DNA of 64,000 bases from Isoetes taiwanensis (GCA_021234155.1 JAJEKV010000021.1:14941760-15005759), one strand, 5' to 3'. Positions 1-12,305 are shown, numbered from the stretch's first letter. Numbers and translations are program-made. Notes: generated by a model not told the origin, from the letters alone.

Positions 1-132
1 GTGCGCCGTAGGTGGCAACTGACGCGCGTTAGCATGCAATAAGCCCCGGCCAGAGAGGGCCCTGCACCACGGGTGTGGTTAGGGGCCTCGCGACGGTGGA
101 CGCTTGACCCCCCTTCCTTGATGCCACCATAA

Positions 133-345
133 CTTTCAATAGAGACTGAATTTCGGAAAATTGTCTTCGGGGAAGATGTTAAGGACAACATTAGGTATCT
201 GAATAAATTGACGGATCGAAAGACGGGTGAAATTCGGATGTATGAGGACAATTTGCCCCTTAAGTGCGCGGAACATGGCGACCATACCCTATGGCATGAT
301 GTAAAAATTACTTTTCTTCTTTGCATAAGCATAATGAATGCAATG
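133..345 (+). other. Unrecognised open frame, possible exon remnant
   Basis: A forward frame stays open for about 70 codons after a TAA at 130-132. It reads as charged, protein-like sequence, including FGEDVKDNIRYLNKLTDRK and LPLKCAEHG, before running into the AT-rich repeat that starts at 291. There is no initiating ATG, and an AG at 141-142 could be an acceptor. I do not recognise the family. It may be a decayed exon or transposon coding fragment. Confidence that it is real coding sequence is low. Confidence 0.2.
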
Positions 346-430
346 TTGTCTAATTAGATGATGCCACTGTGGCATGAAATAAAAATTACCTTTCTTCTTT
401 CTGCATCAGCATAATAAACACAATGTTGAT
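291..430 (+). repeat. Diverged tandem duplication, about 60-bp unit
   Basis: Two copies, about 291-350 and 370-430. Both carry TGGCATGA.TAAAAATTAC, then TTTCTTCTTT, GCAT.AGCATAAT and CAATGTTG. A further partial relative sits near 2410-2500. Probably local noncoding duplication. Confidence 0.6.
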
Positions 431-550
431 GTCGTCTGTGTAGGTGTCATATGCAAAGCAATGTTGATGTGGTGTTTCCGCCATATGCCCAACAATGTTG
501 GCGTGGCGTAGGTGCCATATGGTTTGCTAGTTTATAAAATCCTATTTTTA

Positions 551-870
551 TAACATAAGGTTTAAGTGATTAAGAGGTTGTATTGTAGGAAAAAACGTAT
601 ATGAATAGGGGAGAAAGGAATCTTTTTCCCCCTATATTTTGGGAGGATTTTGTTGGCGTCCGTCAACTGGATTCAATGACTTGATGCCACGGGCCAAGTA
701 TAAAAGGGGGCAAGTCGATTGCAGGTCATTTGCTTTGATCTTCTGCATTGCCATTTCCAGATGAAATAAGATCTGGTAGTTGATGAAATCGTATGTTTAT
801 TACATAAGGTTTCATTGGTTTATAGAGTGTATTGTAGAAAAATGCCTATGAAAATAAGGCTCTAGAGAAT
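551..870 (+). repeat. Dispersed direct repeat pair
   Basis: Segments about 551-625 and 801-870 share ACATAAGGTTT, a TGTATTGTAG core and a GAGAATCTTT-like end, with about 175 bp of unrelated sequence between. They look like a diverged duplicated noncoding unit. Confidence 0.5.
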
Positions 871-2197
871 CTTTACGATTTATTTCTTTTTTAGTTTTTG
901 AGATTAGGTTTCGTAGGTCTGTTGTATTATGGCTGAGGCAGAGAGAAAAAGGCAGGCCGATTTGGTGGAGCAAAAAGGCTGATTAGAGAAAAGGGCTGAA
1001 GCGAATGAAGCAGATTTGCTAGAAGGAGCCCGATTAGCTGGAAGGATTAGCTGGAAACAGGCCGATTTGTTGTAAGGAGGCTGATTGGCAGGAACCTAAA
1101 AATCTTGCTTTGTTCTCGCCATCTCCAGATGTATTCTGCACAAGTGAGGTTGTTGTAAGCCATAGAAAATGGGAATGTGTTTTTCTTTTATAAATCTTTG
1201 CAGATGTAGATTCTGATGGAGTATACCCTTTGAACTTCTCATTCTTTTTTATGTCGTCTATCCCTTTCAATCTTCCATGTTTTATTTTTTGCTGGGCTTA
1301 TGGAGAACCATGTGGAGCATGTTATTGTTGTGGTTGTATGTGTTTGGTGCAAGTGTAGAAACCGCTGCATTCTTTGTAGAACTTTGTTGTAGATTAGAGT
1401 TGGAGCAGATTATTTTGGTGGGATGCATGTAATAAGCCTTTGGATTTCTAGGGTATGGAGGCTTAGAAAAGTAGCCTGAATGTTGTGTGTCTACCATTCT
1501 TCATTTTTTTATGAGAATATGAATTGCAGGATATGTAAATGGGTGAAATTTTTGATGATGCTATGAGTAGGAACAAGGCAAATCATGATGTGGTATGGAT
1601 GAGCGGAGGAATATGCATGTCTCATTTATGCTAACCTTTATTGATTCTTGCACCACATAACCTAGTTAAATGTAATGCATAAGCATGATTGGATGGGTAA
1701 GAAATGAAATATGGAGGTGTATTTGTTTATTTCCATTATTAGCATGTGTATGGGAAATAATCCCCTGCCCTTTAAGTGCGACTGCTTGGAGCTGCGCTCT
1801 GCGCAGGGGGTTCGGATCCCCCAGCTTGTGTCTTGATTCTACTTGCAGGTGGTGTGCTCTTGCATTGTGGCTTCATCTTCCCAGGTATGGAACAATCATA
1901 AGCCATAGTGCTTATTAATTCTGTAACAGTCGGTGTAGATGTTGTGGTGTTGCAGGGGAACAGAGAAACATGCATCATAGATTATAGGGGGCTGTTGCAA
2001 ATAGCAGTATGGTCTTTGTTGTGGCTGAAGTTGCACGATTCATAGAATCCTTATCTTTTCATTTCCTGTATACGGCATGCACCTAACTTTAAGGGATAGC
2101 GTGTTAAGTTTAACAAGTTATTTCTATTTCAGAGTCAATTGTGTATTGAAATTGTTATTGTCAAACCCCTAAAAAATAGAGCCTACTAAGCGTTTCA
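871..2197. other. No gene seen; AT-rich intergenic sequence
   Basis: Short frames here lack recognisable domains. The only notable site is a small T-arm-like hairpin near 1805-1822, GGGGGTTCGGATCCCCC. It resembles the internal promoter B box of tRNA-derived repeats, but no cloverleaf could be built around it. Confidence 0.4.
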
Positions 2198-2368
2198 CCC
2201 CATCTCATGCTTAGATGTAGGGCTAGGATGACCCCCAGGAGGCATATGCTCTGGAATATTCCCAGATCCAAAGGCTAAAAATGCGACCCATCCGACGCTT
2301 AGGTGTAGGGCGCTCTGATGGCTTGAGAGGGCATATCCATGGGAACATTCCTTGATCCAAAGGCGAGG
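2198..2368 (+). repeat. Tandem duplication, 88-bp period
   Basis: Two adjacent diverged copies, about 2198-2285 and 2286-2368. Both contain GCTTAG.TGTAGGGC, a GGCATAT element and GATCCAAAGGC in the same order. The shared TTAG.TGTAGGG word starts at 2211 and 2299, giving the 88-bp period. Confidence 0.65.
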
Positions 2369-3313
2369 AATCGACTAGTGCACTTATCTGCCATAATAAG
2401 GGCATAATACATATGCAAAGCAATTGATTTGGTGTATCCATCATATCTTCAATTGGATGCCGACAATGTGGTATGGCGTAAAAATCGATTTTCTTCTTCG
2501 AACAGTGTCTTGACATATCTCACAATATCTCATAAAATATGTACATTTATACAGTTTGTCAACAATACAATTTTTTTCGTTGAAAAACCTTCGGGGCGTG
2601 GATTTTTTTAATCTAAACAGTAATACGTTTGCTACGCTCTTTTTTTGAGTCATATGGGCCGATTGATCTTTATGGACGATAAAAATCATTCAAATTCAAT
2701 TCAATTCTTTATGCATCAACATAGTGAACACAAGAGGAAGATTGATAAATCTAGAATTCAAAATTTGTTTCATACTAATGTGTTGGACTTAAAAGGAGAA
2801 GTAAAATTTCCACATTGCAATTATTTTACAATGCATGTCGGAATTTGACACCAAACAATATTGTCTTTTCCAGGAGAAAAAATCCTGTGAAACTTAGACC
2901 AGCAGTTGGTGGTGATACAAACACAATGTTTTTGCATTTAACAAATATTAGTGAAGGAGATGGTGATTGTAAGAAGTTACAGAAGGCCAAAGCCAATAAT
3001 ATGAAAGCAATAAAAGCTGGCAGGTGCTTGTGCAGTTCCATTTCAGCTTCAATTTGTAAATGACATTTGTTGAAAGGAGAACAAATAAGAGTTCAGATTA
3101 ACTTAATGGCGTTTTAATGTACATACAATTTATGTCTCATTTGCTCACTTTCATATGCTGCTCAAAGGTACATCCCATTTTTCACAGGGAATTCTCTCCA
3201 GCTACAAAAGGAAAAAGAACATATGCTGTTGTCCTCAGATACTGCATCCATTTTGTGACCCTGCATGTCTTACCATTTTGCAAAATAAACTATCATTATA
3301 CTAAAACTCTTGC

Positions 3314-4355
3314 CTATTCACCGGCTGGCATAACACCTGCTTTCAGACGCTCCCTTTTCAACTTTTTCTTCGAAATGGGTTTCTTCTTTCGCGGTGGAAT
3401 CACTTTCTGAGCATAGGCATAGAGCACATAGTTTCCAATAAGAAAAAGCAACACAATCCCAACAACTATCACTAAAACTGTCAATGTCGGATTAAATCCC
3501 TTTGCTGCAACCTTTGTAGCCTGCAAAAAGAGAGATGGGAGAACATAACGAATTAATAAATGACCTGAAACATTCTTAGACAGTAAAGAATTTTTTACTA
3601 AGAAACAAAATATCACTTATATCCAATATCGGAAGCAAGCCAATGGAACTAACCTCCTAACCTCTCCTACAATCTCTAACCCTAAAAATGCAGAAAATGA
3701 ATCCTCTACAAAAATGAAACGTTGAAGGGGATTTCAAACAAAAATCTCTGGAGCTGATCTAAAAAACTAAAGCAGATTGTCATAAAACATTTATACACCA
3801 TAAAAGAGATGCTTCTTCCATTCTGAACATGAACTTCAACTGGATTATGAATTATCTATAAAGATGAAATGCCGAAAGGGATTTAAAATAAAAATCTGTG
3901 GAGCTGATCCAAGAAACTAAAGCAGATTGGCATAAATATTTATACATCATAGGCACTAGAGAAGTGATGGTTCTATTAGTGCCCTGCTAAATGTATTTAT
4001 ACAACCTCAGCAGAGGAACAGAAACTTCCTTCTTGCCTGGATCTTGCATTCTAAATCAAAAAAGTTTTAATTCTACCTAACATCATAAAATTATAGAAGA
4101 TCGCATAATCTCCCGTTTTTGGTAGCTTTCGTTCTAAAACACCGTGGGACTATACTTTCAAGGTACATATAACAAGATCTAATCATGAGAGAACAGAGCT
4201 AAAGCTTTGCAAACAATGGGGATAAACAGGAAGATCTGTGCATGTTCTTGATGAAACAAAACCTAATTACAGACATAGGAAGGGATATGAGATTAAACCT
4301 GGCGACCAAAAGAGGCAGCGTCATCAAAACCGGAGGCGTACATGTCGTCCGCCAT
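3314..4355 (-). CDS. S1FA: S1FA-type small DNA-binding protein
   Basis: Two exons, 4299-4355 and 3314-3520, join in phase 0 (CAG/GTTTAA donor, TTTGCAG acceptor). They encode 87 aa starting [19 protein letters not shown]. The second exon carries the whole family signature: [11 protein letters not shown], a hydrophobic stretch (about residues 30-57) ending [10 protein letters not shown], and a basic tail [20 protein letters not shown]1FA proteins are plant-specific, 70-90 aa, and were first described as binding the S1F site of a plastid ribosomal protein promoter; the basic tail acts as nuclear signal and DNA contact. The hydrophobic segment could equally be a membrane anchor, a known puzzle of the family. 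The ATG at 4355 gives the usual family length and lies just downstream of a GC-rich leader. The intron is 778 bp. No damage seen. Confidence 0.93.
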
Positions 4356-4460
4356 AGCTGAAGATCGATCTGCGGGTCTAAAACTTGTTTAGCTCGAAAT
4401 TTCAACGTAAAATTGGGCATACGCGCCGCGGCGGCGCCGCTGCTTTGCGATCAATTCAAC
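4356..4460 (-). promoter_or_regulatory. GC-rich leader of S1FA
   Basis: The sequence immediately upstream of the S1FA ATG on the minus strand includes the GC-only run at about 4422-4440 (GCGCCGCGGCGGCGCCGC), unlike the AT-rich surroundings. It is probably 5' UTR or core promoter. No clear TATA box was identified. Confidence 0.4.
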
Positions 4461-4826
4461 ACGTCATATAGCCAATTGGCGCACACCACGTTGGAATGCT
4501 ACAACTTTTATTTTCAAAATAATCTAACGTTTCTTTACTAACATTTGTAAAACAATATATTTGATGGCTAGTCTTTTGGGTTAGAGGTGCCTCATTTTGA
4601 GGCATTCACATGAACTAAATCTGAGACGGCCGGTTTGACGTCTGAGCCGGTCGTCCCCGAACTGCTGGAGCAGTTCAGACCTGAGCGTCTCGAACGGCTT
4701 GACGTCCGTCAAGTTTTGCCGCTGACATGTGAGGCGTCCCTTAGCAATTAGGGGTTCTTATATTCAAGTCTTTGTTGGGACATCTGGACGGACGTTAACC
4801 ATAGGCCCGTGTGAGTTATTTGAATC

Positions 4827-4909
4827 CAACCATCCCTGATGTTGGATCCTGATGTGTTATATCTTATAACCGTCCCTAACCGTTGGATCCTGATGGGTTA
4901 TATCTGATA
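4827..4909 (+). repeat. Tandem duplication, about 41-bp period
   Basis: Two adjacent copies share AACC.TCCCT, GTTGGATCCTGATG and GTTATATCT. The word GTTGGATCC starts at 4841 and 4882. The preceding 4460-4826 holds GC-rich imperfect palindromes around CTGGAGCAGTTCAGACCTGAG but no gene. Confidence 0.6.
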
Positions 4910-5147
4910 ATCTCCTGAATATTAGTTGAAAAAATATTCTATTACTACAATAATCTTCCAAATATTCCTTTTTAGAGAATATTCACATGTAACAAATACT
5001 CTGTTATCACTCCATTCCAGCGAAAATCTTCGCCCTGAGCATCGGATCTTGCCAAATCCATCGAATTCGGTAGCTGTATTCTGGCAAACTTCACTGTATG
5101 AGCATGAAATCTTGCTCAATGCATAAAATCTGGCAGCTTCATCCTAC

Positions 5148-5271
5148 TCTTGCATCAAATCCGATAGTTCCAACCTATTCTTGCATCATTCCAAAAGCTC
5201 CTACATTGCTCTTGCATCAAATTCAGCAGCTCCACCCTGTTCTTGCATCATCTTAAAAGCTCCTACTTTAT
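5148..5271 (+). repeat. 31-bp tandem repeat, four copies
   Basis: Units start at 5148, 5179, 5210 and 5241, each beginning TCTTGCATCA and followed by a GCTCC-type core. Alternate units resemble each other more (AAATCCG/AAATTCA versus TTCCAAAAG/TCTTAAAAG), suggesting a 62-bp higher-order duplication. A degenerate fifth unit precedes at about 5110-5147. Confidence 0.75.
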
Positions 5272-5690
5272 TCTATGATGATCTTCACTCTGGATCTGCT
5301 ATAGCCTCTTCTGCTGTTCGGAATCATACAGAGAAAAAAATGAACAAACACAAAAATATCTACACTGTATCACTCTCAGAAAGAAGCAATTCAATGCCAT
5401 GTTGCACAATAACAGTAGTAGAAATCTAACGTGCTCGGCCCTGTGGTTAAGGGAGGACAACCTCCTCTTCTCGAGGGTCATGCAAATAACCGCTTCAGCC
5501 TGCGGCCTCGAGGGTTATTTTCGATAATCCCCTCAAAGAGAAGGTTAACCTCCTCATCATATGTCCTTATATGGAACCTGGCCATCTAGTAGGAGGACAG
5601 TCATATGTCCTTATATGGGATGCTGCCACCTGAAACGTAGCCAAATGCACTTGATCTATTCTTTTGCACACATTTCTGCCCTTATTTGTT
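5272..5690. other. No gene seen; SINE-like boxes and short repeats
   Basis: Contains CCCTGTGGTTAAGGGAGG near 5440, resembling a Pol III A box of tRNA-derived SINEs. CATATGTCCTTATATGG occurs twice about 45 bp apart (5558 and 5603). No coding sequence could be supported. Confidence 0.35.
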
Positions 5691-5697
5691 GGATAGC

Positions 5698-5960
5698 AAA
5701 ATCAAATTCTTTGTGGATCATCACGCACTCGTCTACTTGATCAATAAAACTAGCCCTCTGTGCCGACTAGTGGGTGCTCATTCTCCAAGAATTCGCTCCT
5801 TGAAATTATCCATAAACCAAATAAATAGTACATGGGCATGCCTGACTATATATCTCTCCTGAATATGTTCGAGCGATCCTCCTTCGTGCATGCACGTAAA
5901 TTCTCCACATGTTTAACCAGTTCTGGTCAAAGCCACTCCACATTGGTACGAGAACTACTA
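5698..5960 (+). pseudogene. Ty3/gypsy RNase H remnant
   Basis: The forward frame reads KFFVDHHALVYLINKTS, the gypsy RNase H segment normally written FVDHQALVYLVNK. After at least one frameshift it continues with LILQEF-like sequence, the usual W.LLLQEF motif. The same segment recurs in the gypsy element near 63390. It is a short, frameshifted fragment with no LTRs identified nearby. Confidence 0.6.
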
Positions 5961-6680
5961 GCAGTTCCTACTCATACTCATGGGACAATTACCTCAACCA
6001 TATCCTTTGTGGTTGTAAATGAAACATTGGTCCAATTCTTGCGTCAAGTTCAATTCTATAATGGTTGCAGGTCATCTTAAAAAAAGAGATAACGATAATG
6101 TCCTTCCATGATGTGTTCTTCCTCATGAGACATATATCTAGTGGTGGCAGCCTATGATGTGGCATAGATTAGATGTCTAGATTAGTAGTTAGATTTAGGG
6201 TTGGGATTTTAGATGTATGGTCAAGATTTGAGATCTTCCTATGTATAGGTCTGAGCTTTTCCTTGTATTCAGGTTTTATCTCAAATTTGGAGAGCCTCCC
6301 TTTGGCATAGTTCATTAGATTTATATATTGTTTTGTTTTCCTTTGTTTCGACGATCTTGAATATTCCAGACAACCTTTGAGCATTTGGTGATCATGGATT
6401 GCTACTCAAAGGTGTATGCCAAAAACCATGTTAATAACAACAATCATATGGATATTGCAAAGACAGTTATAATCCAAATAGTCTAATGCAACGCAAGTAA
6501 TCTAGAAACTAAACTAGATAATACATGTTTTTGATGTCTCAAGGACTTTTTTATCTATTAGTAAAGACAATGCATGCTCAAGTGATGATCATGGCACTTG
6601 ACATGGCGCTCATCTATGCATGTCAAGTTGCAGCCAAGCATGCTCGTCAAGAGGCATAATGACATGCATGGCTAGTGACG

Positions 6681-6911
6681 TGTTAGATATTATGAACACT
6701 AAATTTGGAGATACAAGCGTGGAACCATCTCTATCTATAGGGTAAGATTTTTTTTAAGGGACATGGTAACAAAGAATTGAGAGATAAACTTCGAGTTCTA
6801 AATTTAAGTGTCGAAGGAGGATTGTTAGATATTATCAACACTAAATTTGGAGCTACAAGCGTGGAACCATCTCTATCTATAGGGTAAGATTTTTTTTTAA
6901 AGGACATGGTA
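6681..6911 (+). repeat. LTR-like direct repeats, 142-bp offset
   Basis: Two nearly identical copies, 6681-6768 and 6823-6911. Each starts TGTTAGATATTAT.AACAC and runs through AAATTTGGAG, TACAAGCGTGGAACC and GGGTAAGATTTTTTTTAA. The second is preceded by GTCGAAGGAGGAT, which looks like a polypurine tract. This arrangement suggests truncated LTR starts of one element. Sequence from 5960 to 6680 shows no gene. Confidence 0.5.
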
Positions 6912-9229
6912 CATTACAAACAAAGTTTACATTTATATTTAAAAGATAAAATTTCCTTAATGGGTTCTTTTGGAGCCAGAAAAAACATTTAAATATAGAA
7001 GAGTCTGCACCGACGAAAATATTGACGTGAATCGACGTTTGCTCTATGATATAATATCCAGATGCTTCCAATTCTCATGTACCGTGCCGGAATGAAGTAT
7101 ATAGTGCAAGACGGAGCCTAATTCATTGAATTAGGGCTTGGGCTCCTCAGTCAAAAGAGCTGAAGTGAACTAGTCCATACCTTAGCTACAGTGCTAAGGA
7201 TATTGAACCATAGTAATTGAATTTTGCCATATTAATTTAAGATATTGAACCATAGAACAAGTCCCTTATTGAAGGGTTTATCTTATGTGTGTAGACTAAG
7301 AGTTGAGTAGGCACTTGAACTCTAGCTGAATTCCCTTATAATAATATCATGGCGGTGGTGCAAGATATATCCTTCTACATGGCCGAGTCATTCCAATTGA
7401 ATGCCAGTTGCGATCCTTTCTTGTTCAAGCTTGCACCCTCTTGTGCTAGGCATGACATCTGTAATACTTTTGTATGACATATGTATTCTTGATTCTTTCA
7501 GCATCTTTTTGGTTTCATATTTCTAAGGGATTCGTGACATACAAGCGGCTAATGTTATGAATCATCTGTCTTCCTACAAATTCAACAAAGTAAAAACACA
7601 AACATCTTCAAGAAATCTTTTACAGCCAATCCTTGGCACAAAACAGAAGCTTTTGGCACAAGTTCACCACCCAACTAGGCTCAGACTTGTAAACACTGCA
7701 AACAAGATCTCTGGTCCTGCCCAGTTCTGAGAGTTTGTTAGCCCAACTGGATAACCTCTCTGGGATATACTCTTTGAATTGGCTAATAAATTATATATAG
7801 CACTCAAACCTTTTGGAAAAGGAATGACCTTTAGCTAATTTGGATCATCTATGACTAGATATCTACGATTGCATCTGTGTTCCTTCTGCAAGTCATCTGA
7901 GCCTCATCCGTAAGCTTGTGCCGTAACAATTTCTTCCTGTCTCAAAACTGATCGTCCTCGATCATCTGCTTGCAAAAATAATTTCTAATAATTTCTTTCC
8001 TTCCCATCTCAAGACTGATTGTACTCGATCATCTGTCTTTCAGAAACAACCATCTTTTTCCAAAGCTAGTCGCCTAGTCTGCTTTGCTGGAATATAAATG
8101 AATCAATGCTCAGTCACTCTAGCACTCATATGCACACACACATTCCATCTATCTTGAATATCCCTTTACCTTATAGATCGCAAACACCTAAAACCTTAGG
8201 TTGCTCCTTGCGTTTGTTAGAGGTCATGATACTTTCCAAACTAATTTTCTATAAAACAATTTCCTTGTCCTGCAAAAGCTCATCAAATAACTACAAAACT
8301 AGCAAACTCAACTAAATCCTATGTGCCCTCAAATTAATTTGTTAGCCCACTACTTCTAGCATAAGCGCGTTCCAATGACCATCTAAGCACCTACTAAGGT
8401 TCTCAAACAAATGGGTCAAGGTAGGAATAATGTGTTATTTGTTCCTAGAACAACTTCCTAGGTTTAGCAAAATTTCGGTTCAATGGGCCACTCTTACCTT
8501 TGTTTTCCTTGACTTGAGCTACTAACTACACTTAATTTCCTTCACAAGTCCATTGTCACAAGATTTTACCCATTGAATGACTAGAATCCTAAGTAAGTCC
8601 CATCTTAACGTATTTTAATCGAAGACCATTATGGTTTACTGTAGTGAAAAATAAGAACTAGATATAGATCATCGATTAGGGTTTCAAGGAAAAACTTGTG
8701 CGGCTGGAATTGATGACTAGGATTCTAGCAGATCCACAACTCTATGACACTATTAGCACAGTGGGATGGCAACATTCCAGGCTACAGAGTCGAATACCAT
8801 AATCTAAAGAGTCAGATCTAGTTGCACAGTCCGCTTAGACCCCTATGCACCTTTTTGGTTGTAACTCGTAGACCATAAGGAAATCTACGGATAAAAAGCC
8901 CAATCTGAAAACTAGACTTCAAGGGCTTTCGAACAAGATAAAAATCGTTCAACTTGAAGTCGTGGTCATACAGATATCAGCTCTCAAAGTCTTTCTTCTA
9001 TTTATAGATATCTTTTTTTTGCCTTTTTGCTTTGAAATAAAGGTTATTAAACTTTATTTAAACCTTAATAAGGTTTATTTGTTAATTTGCTCTTTAACAA
9101 TATCAAGGATTAGATATACTGGATGGCTTTTCTTCTCGACTTAGTTGTGAAAATTGGGGATTATATTCCTCGGATCTAAGACTAAGTTCTAGAACTATTG
9201 CCCACAAGCTCCAATGAAACAAACATGGC
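6912..9229. other. No gene seen; probable LTR-retroelement interior
   Basis: AT-rich sequence with only short frames and no recognisable domain. A 20-bp word, TGTTATGAATCATCTGTCTT, occurs at about 7555 and again at 9244, where it adjoins a primer-site-like motif. The stretch may therefore be a decayed minus-strand LTR element. Confidence 0.35.
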
Positions 9230-9265
9230 TCTAATACCAATTGTTATGAATCATCTGTCTTGACT
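9230..9265 (-). other. Candidate LTR end plus primer-binding site
   Basis: On the minus strand, GATTCATAACA is followed by ATTGGTATTAGAGCC. The former looks like an LTR 3' end (ACA) and the latter resembles the TGGTATCAGAGC primer site complementary to initiator Met-tRNA. The same terminal word recurs at 7555. Only about 20 bp are shared, so the element is at best a remnant. Confidence 0.4.
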
Positions 9266-9623
9266 ATCATGGTTTTCTTCAAAACTCTTTGGGGTGAGAG
9301 TTTTTTTATCTTGCATAGTAGTGATCTTACTATACATGTGATTTCCATTGTATTGATGCTCCAACCCCACTGGATCTCCATGTTGGACGATCAAAATTAA
9401 CTCAATTCAATAAATATCTTTATGAAAATGGTCAATATGAAGACGATTCCTTTATTCCTCTAACAACCTACAAGTTGAAAAAAAATCCAATATACACACA
9501 TCTCTTGTGGTAAAATGTATTACAAAGGACATTCTTTTGTGTTACAGACAATCCCATCTCCCATCTTCTATTGCCTTAACTGGATAAAAAAAGAATTTGA
9601 ATTAAAATAATTTCAATTGTGGC

Positions 9624-11804
9624 CTAACATGTAGGCACATTTGTAGGTGGAGGTGGTAAAGTCTCATTTGCATGAAGTCCATTCTTGACAATGAACACTG
9701 TTGACATTCCCCATGTTACATGCCCATCAAAATGGCAATGTAATAGCCATGCCCCTGTAGAAAGCCAACCAAGTCAGACTTTGTGAATTGAATCCTCAAA
9801 CATATCAGTAGTTAGGATAAATGTTAACCTGGATTGTCAGCTTTCCACCGTATAGCAGTCCATCCCGCTCTAGTTATTGTAGCAGTATTTCGTTGTGGAG
9901 GATCTATCAAGTTAAAGGACAAAGGATCTGTCCTCTCATTATAATTCCCTTGACCTGTCCCAACAATATAGAAGTCAGCCCCGTGAAGGTGAAAGGGATG
10001 AGCTTCAGTATTTAAGTTATTGGTGCCTTGAAGGACAAGTTGCACATTAGAGCCGAAGGCAATCTCAGTGGCACGGATAGAAGATTGAGAAGCAAGGATA
10101 GTGGGACGGAGCGAGGGGCCAGTGTAGTTATAAGAGATGAGAGGCCGACGTGGGAAATCTGAGGTGTAGACGCCTGAAATGTTATAGTAGTAAGCATTCA
10201 GGATAGGAATGGATGGCAATGCAAAGGTTTGGTTATTAATAGAGCTAGCAAAGCTAGTGGTGTTAGTAGGGCCATGGCAAAGGCTAGAGTTCGAAAGAGT
10301 GCAAGGCTTAGCATTGAGGGTGACAACGTAGTATAGATCGACGTCCACTGATTGGGGGACAAGTGTAGGGTGGGATTTGGAGTTCAGGCTACGGATGGAC
10401 GATTGCGATTGAGTGTAGAAATCACTATCGGTTTTGGAGGGAATGTGTTTTGGGTAACTAGGGTTTGCGCGAAAGGATGCTCCTTTATAACGGAGTATGG
10501 CTGCCGCCGGAGTTTCCTGTACACCGGTGATGCTGGATCGTTGAAACGGAGAGAAAACTATGTAATACTCGCCGGCCTTTTGATCCGCTGTAAGTAAAAA
10601 ACTGTATGTCTGCCCTGGTGATATCAGAAATGTAGTATTGGTCGCATGCTTTGTGTACGATGCATCCACTCCCACAAGCTTTAGACTGTGATTTGCAACT
10701 GTTATGAATAAATCTGTCTCTAGGGCATTGTTTATGACTCTGAGGAGGTATTTCTTTCCTTTCTTCACATTCACAATCTCTGTCTCTGTTACACAAGGCC
10801 AAATTTAAGTAACATAAGCTCTAGGTTATAAAATGGCAAACTCTATGCAGCAATTGTGTTGCTTGCTTTCTTACCAGGAGAGGAACAATTTGTGTAAAGT
10901 GGTCCTGGACGGCCATTCACCACATATGCATTGGACAAAGCTGGTGGACCTCCACTTCTAATGGCATCTGCCTCAACTTGTTGTAAATCCTCATTCCACC
11001 ATTCTCCTGCATCAAACCAAGGATTACCATATGATAAGTCACTTTGTAGTAGATGGAAGGAAATAAGCACAAAAAAAGAGAGCTAGATAATGATTTCAGC
11101 ACTCATGTAGTAGAAGAAAGGAAATAAAACACAGAAAGAGAACTAGCTCAATACCAAGAAGAAGTATGCGCTCTCCATAAGGCTTCGGATATGCCCTCTG
11201 TTTTTTAGCCTGATACTTTTCTGGGTATATAATGAATGCCCCATGCACTGTGCCACGAAGCCAACTTGTATGCGCATGCCAGAACAAGGTTCCCTCTTGA
11301 TCTTCCACAGTAAAATTATAGACATATGTCTGGCCTTTTTGAATTAAACACTGCGTTATTAAAGCAGCTCCATCTGACCATACAGATTGCTTTTGTAGAA
11401 TTCCATGCCTTCGAAAGCAAAATCAACTGTCAATACTGATTAAATGGAAATAACAAAACCTGCAAAGAGTTACCAGTGTATGGTGGCGTTGCGTGCAACC
11501 AGATTGGTAACCTTGATTATAACTCTGTCGCCCCTAGTGGCATAAATTGTTGGCCCTGGATATTGGCCGTTTACTACGATGGCAGTTTTGGTGTAACAAG
11601 CAGCTGAGATGTTGGCGTAATCAATCTGGCACCGCAGAAGACAATCATAAGTTCATTGAAACTGATAAGAATACAATTTTTTCATTTTCTTTAATGAACG
11701 TATAAGACCTTGAAATCGTAGTATCTGGTTTTGGCCTGAACTCGATAGTAAAGAGAGCTGGCAAGCAACAAAATCCCAACAAAATTTCTGCTGAGATGAT
11801 TCAT
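9624..11804 (-). CDS. Laccase (multicopper oxidase)
   Basis: Six exons in coherent phase (11709-11804, 11474-11625, 11155-11408, 10875-11006, 9829-10785, 9624-9754) encode 573 aa, the usual plant laccase length. Residues 1-24 form a signal peptide. The three cupredoxin domains carry all copper motifs: HWHG (H82, H84), WHAHTSWLRGTVHG (H127, H129), HPFHLHG (H474, H477, H479) and HCHFDGHVTWGM (H536, C537, H538, H542, M547). Laccases act in the apoplast, oxidising monolignols and other phenolics while reducing oxygen to water at the trinuclear cluster. Methionine in the axial position suggests a lower-potential T1 site, normal for plants. Many N-glycosylation sequons (for example NTT, NSS, NQT) fit a secreted protein. 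The start at 11804 directly precedes the signal peptide. The gene looks intact. Which isoform class it belongs to cannot be judged here. Confidence 0.95.
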
Positions 11805-12165
11805 TGTCTGGTTGTTGAAGTGGAGTCGTTTAACAGGTATGATAAAAAAAAAAAAAATGGAGTTTAGGAAGAAGTAATTCCTGCCGGGAGAAAAATTCCA
11901 GGCTATTTCCTGCATCCACGCGTTTGAAAACAATTTCCCGGAAGTTTTATCTTTGACTTTGTACTGGTTGAACAACTCGCCCAAGTATCTCTTTGAACTA
12001 TCTTGGTCTACAGTCCATTTTACTAAATTTGGAAGACAAATTGATGTTCCTCGTCAACTTTTTATGGCCAAGTAATGCCCCACTTTCTACGTGGCTTCAT
12101 TTTCCATCACCATACTTGGCATGCTTCAAAACCAATGACCACAACTCGACTAGTCTAGGCCTAAG

Positions 12166-12305
12166 GCTGGGTTCACATGCAACCATCGCTGGAGAGGGGC
12201 CTTGTTTTGCCCTGTGCTATTTGACAATGGCAGGCAATGGTGGATGTAAAATGGTGAGCCTTTTTACATGACGGTGATGGCACCTTCACCGCATGTGAAC
12301 CGGCT
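12166..12305. mobile_element. MITE with 5-bp target duplication
   Basis: A 140-bp element with inverted ends: GCTGGGTTCACATGC at 12166-12180 pairs with GCATGTGAACCGGCT at 12291-12305 (13 of 15 positions). It is flanked on both sides by CTAAG (12161-12165 and 12306-12310). No coding capacity. The superfamily is uncertain. Confidence 0.65.

Noticed and set aside
1800-1830. Possible tRNA gene
   Set aside because: Only a T-arm-like hairpin is present; acceptor, D and anticodon stems could not be formed.
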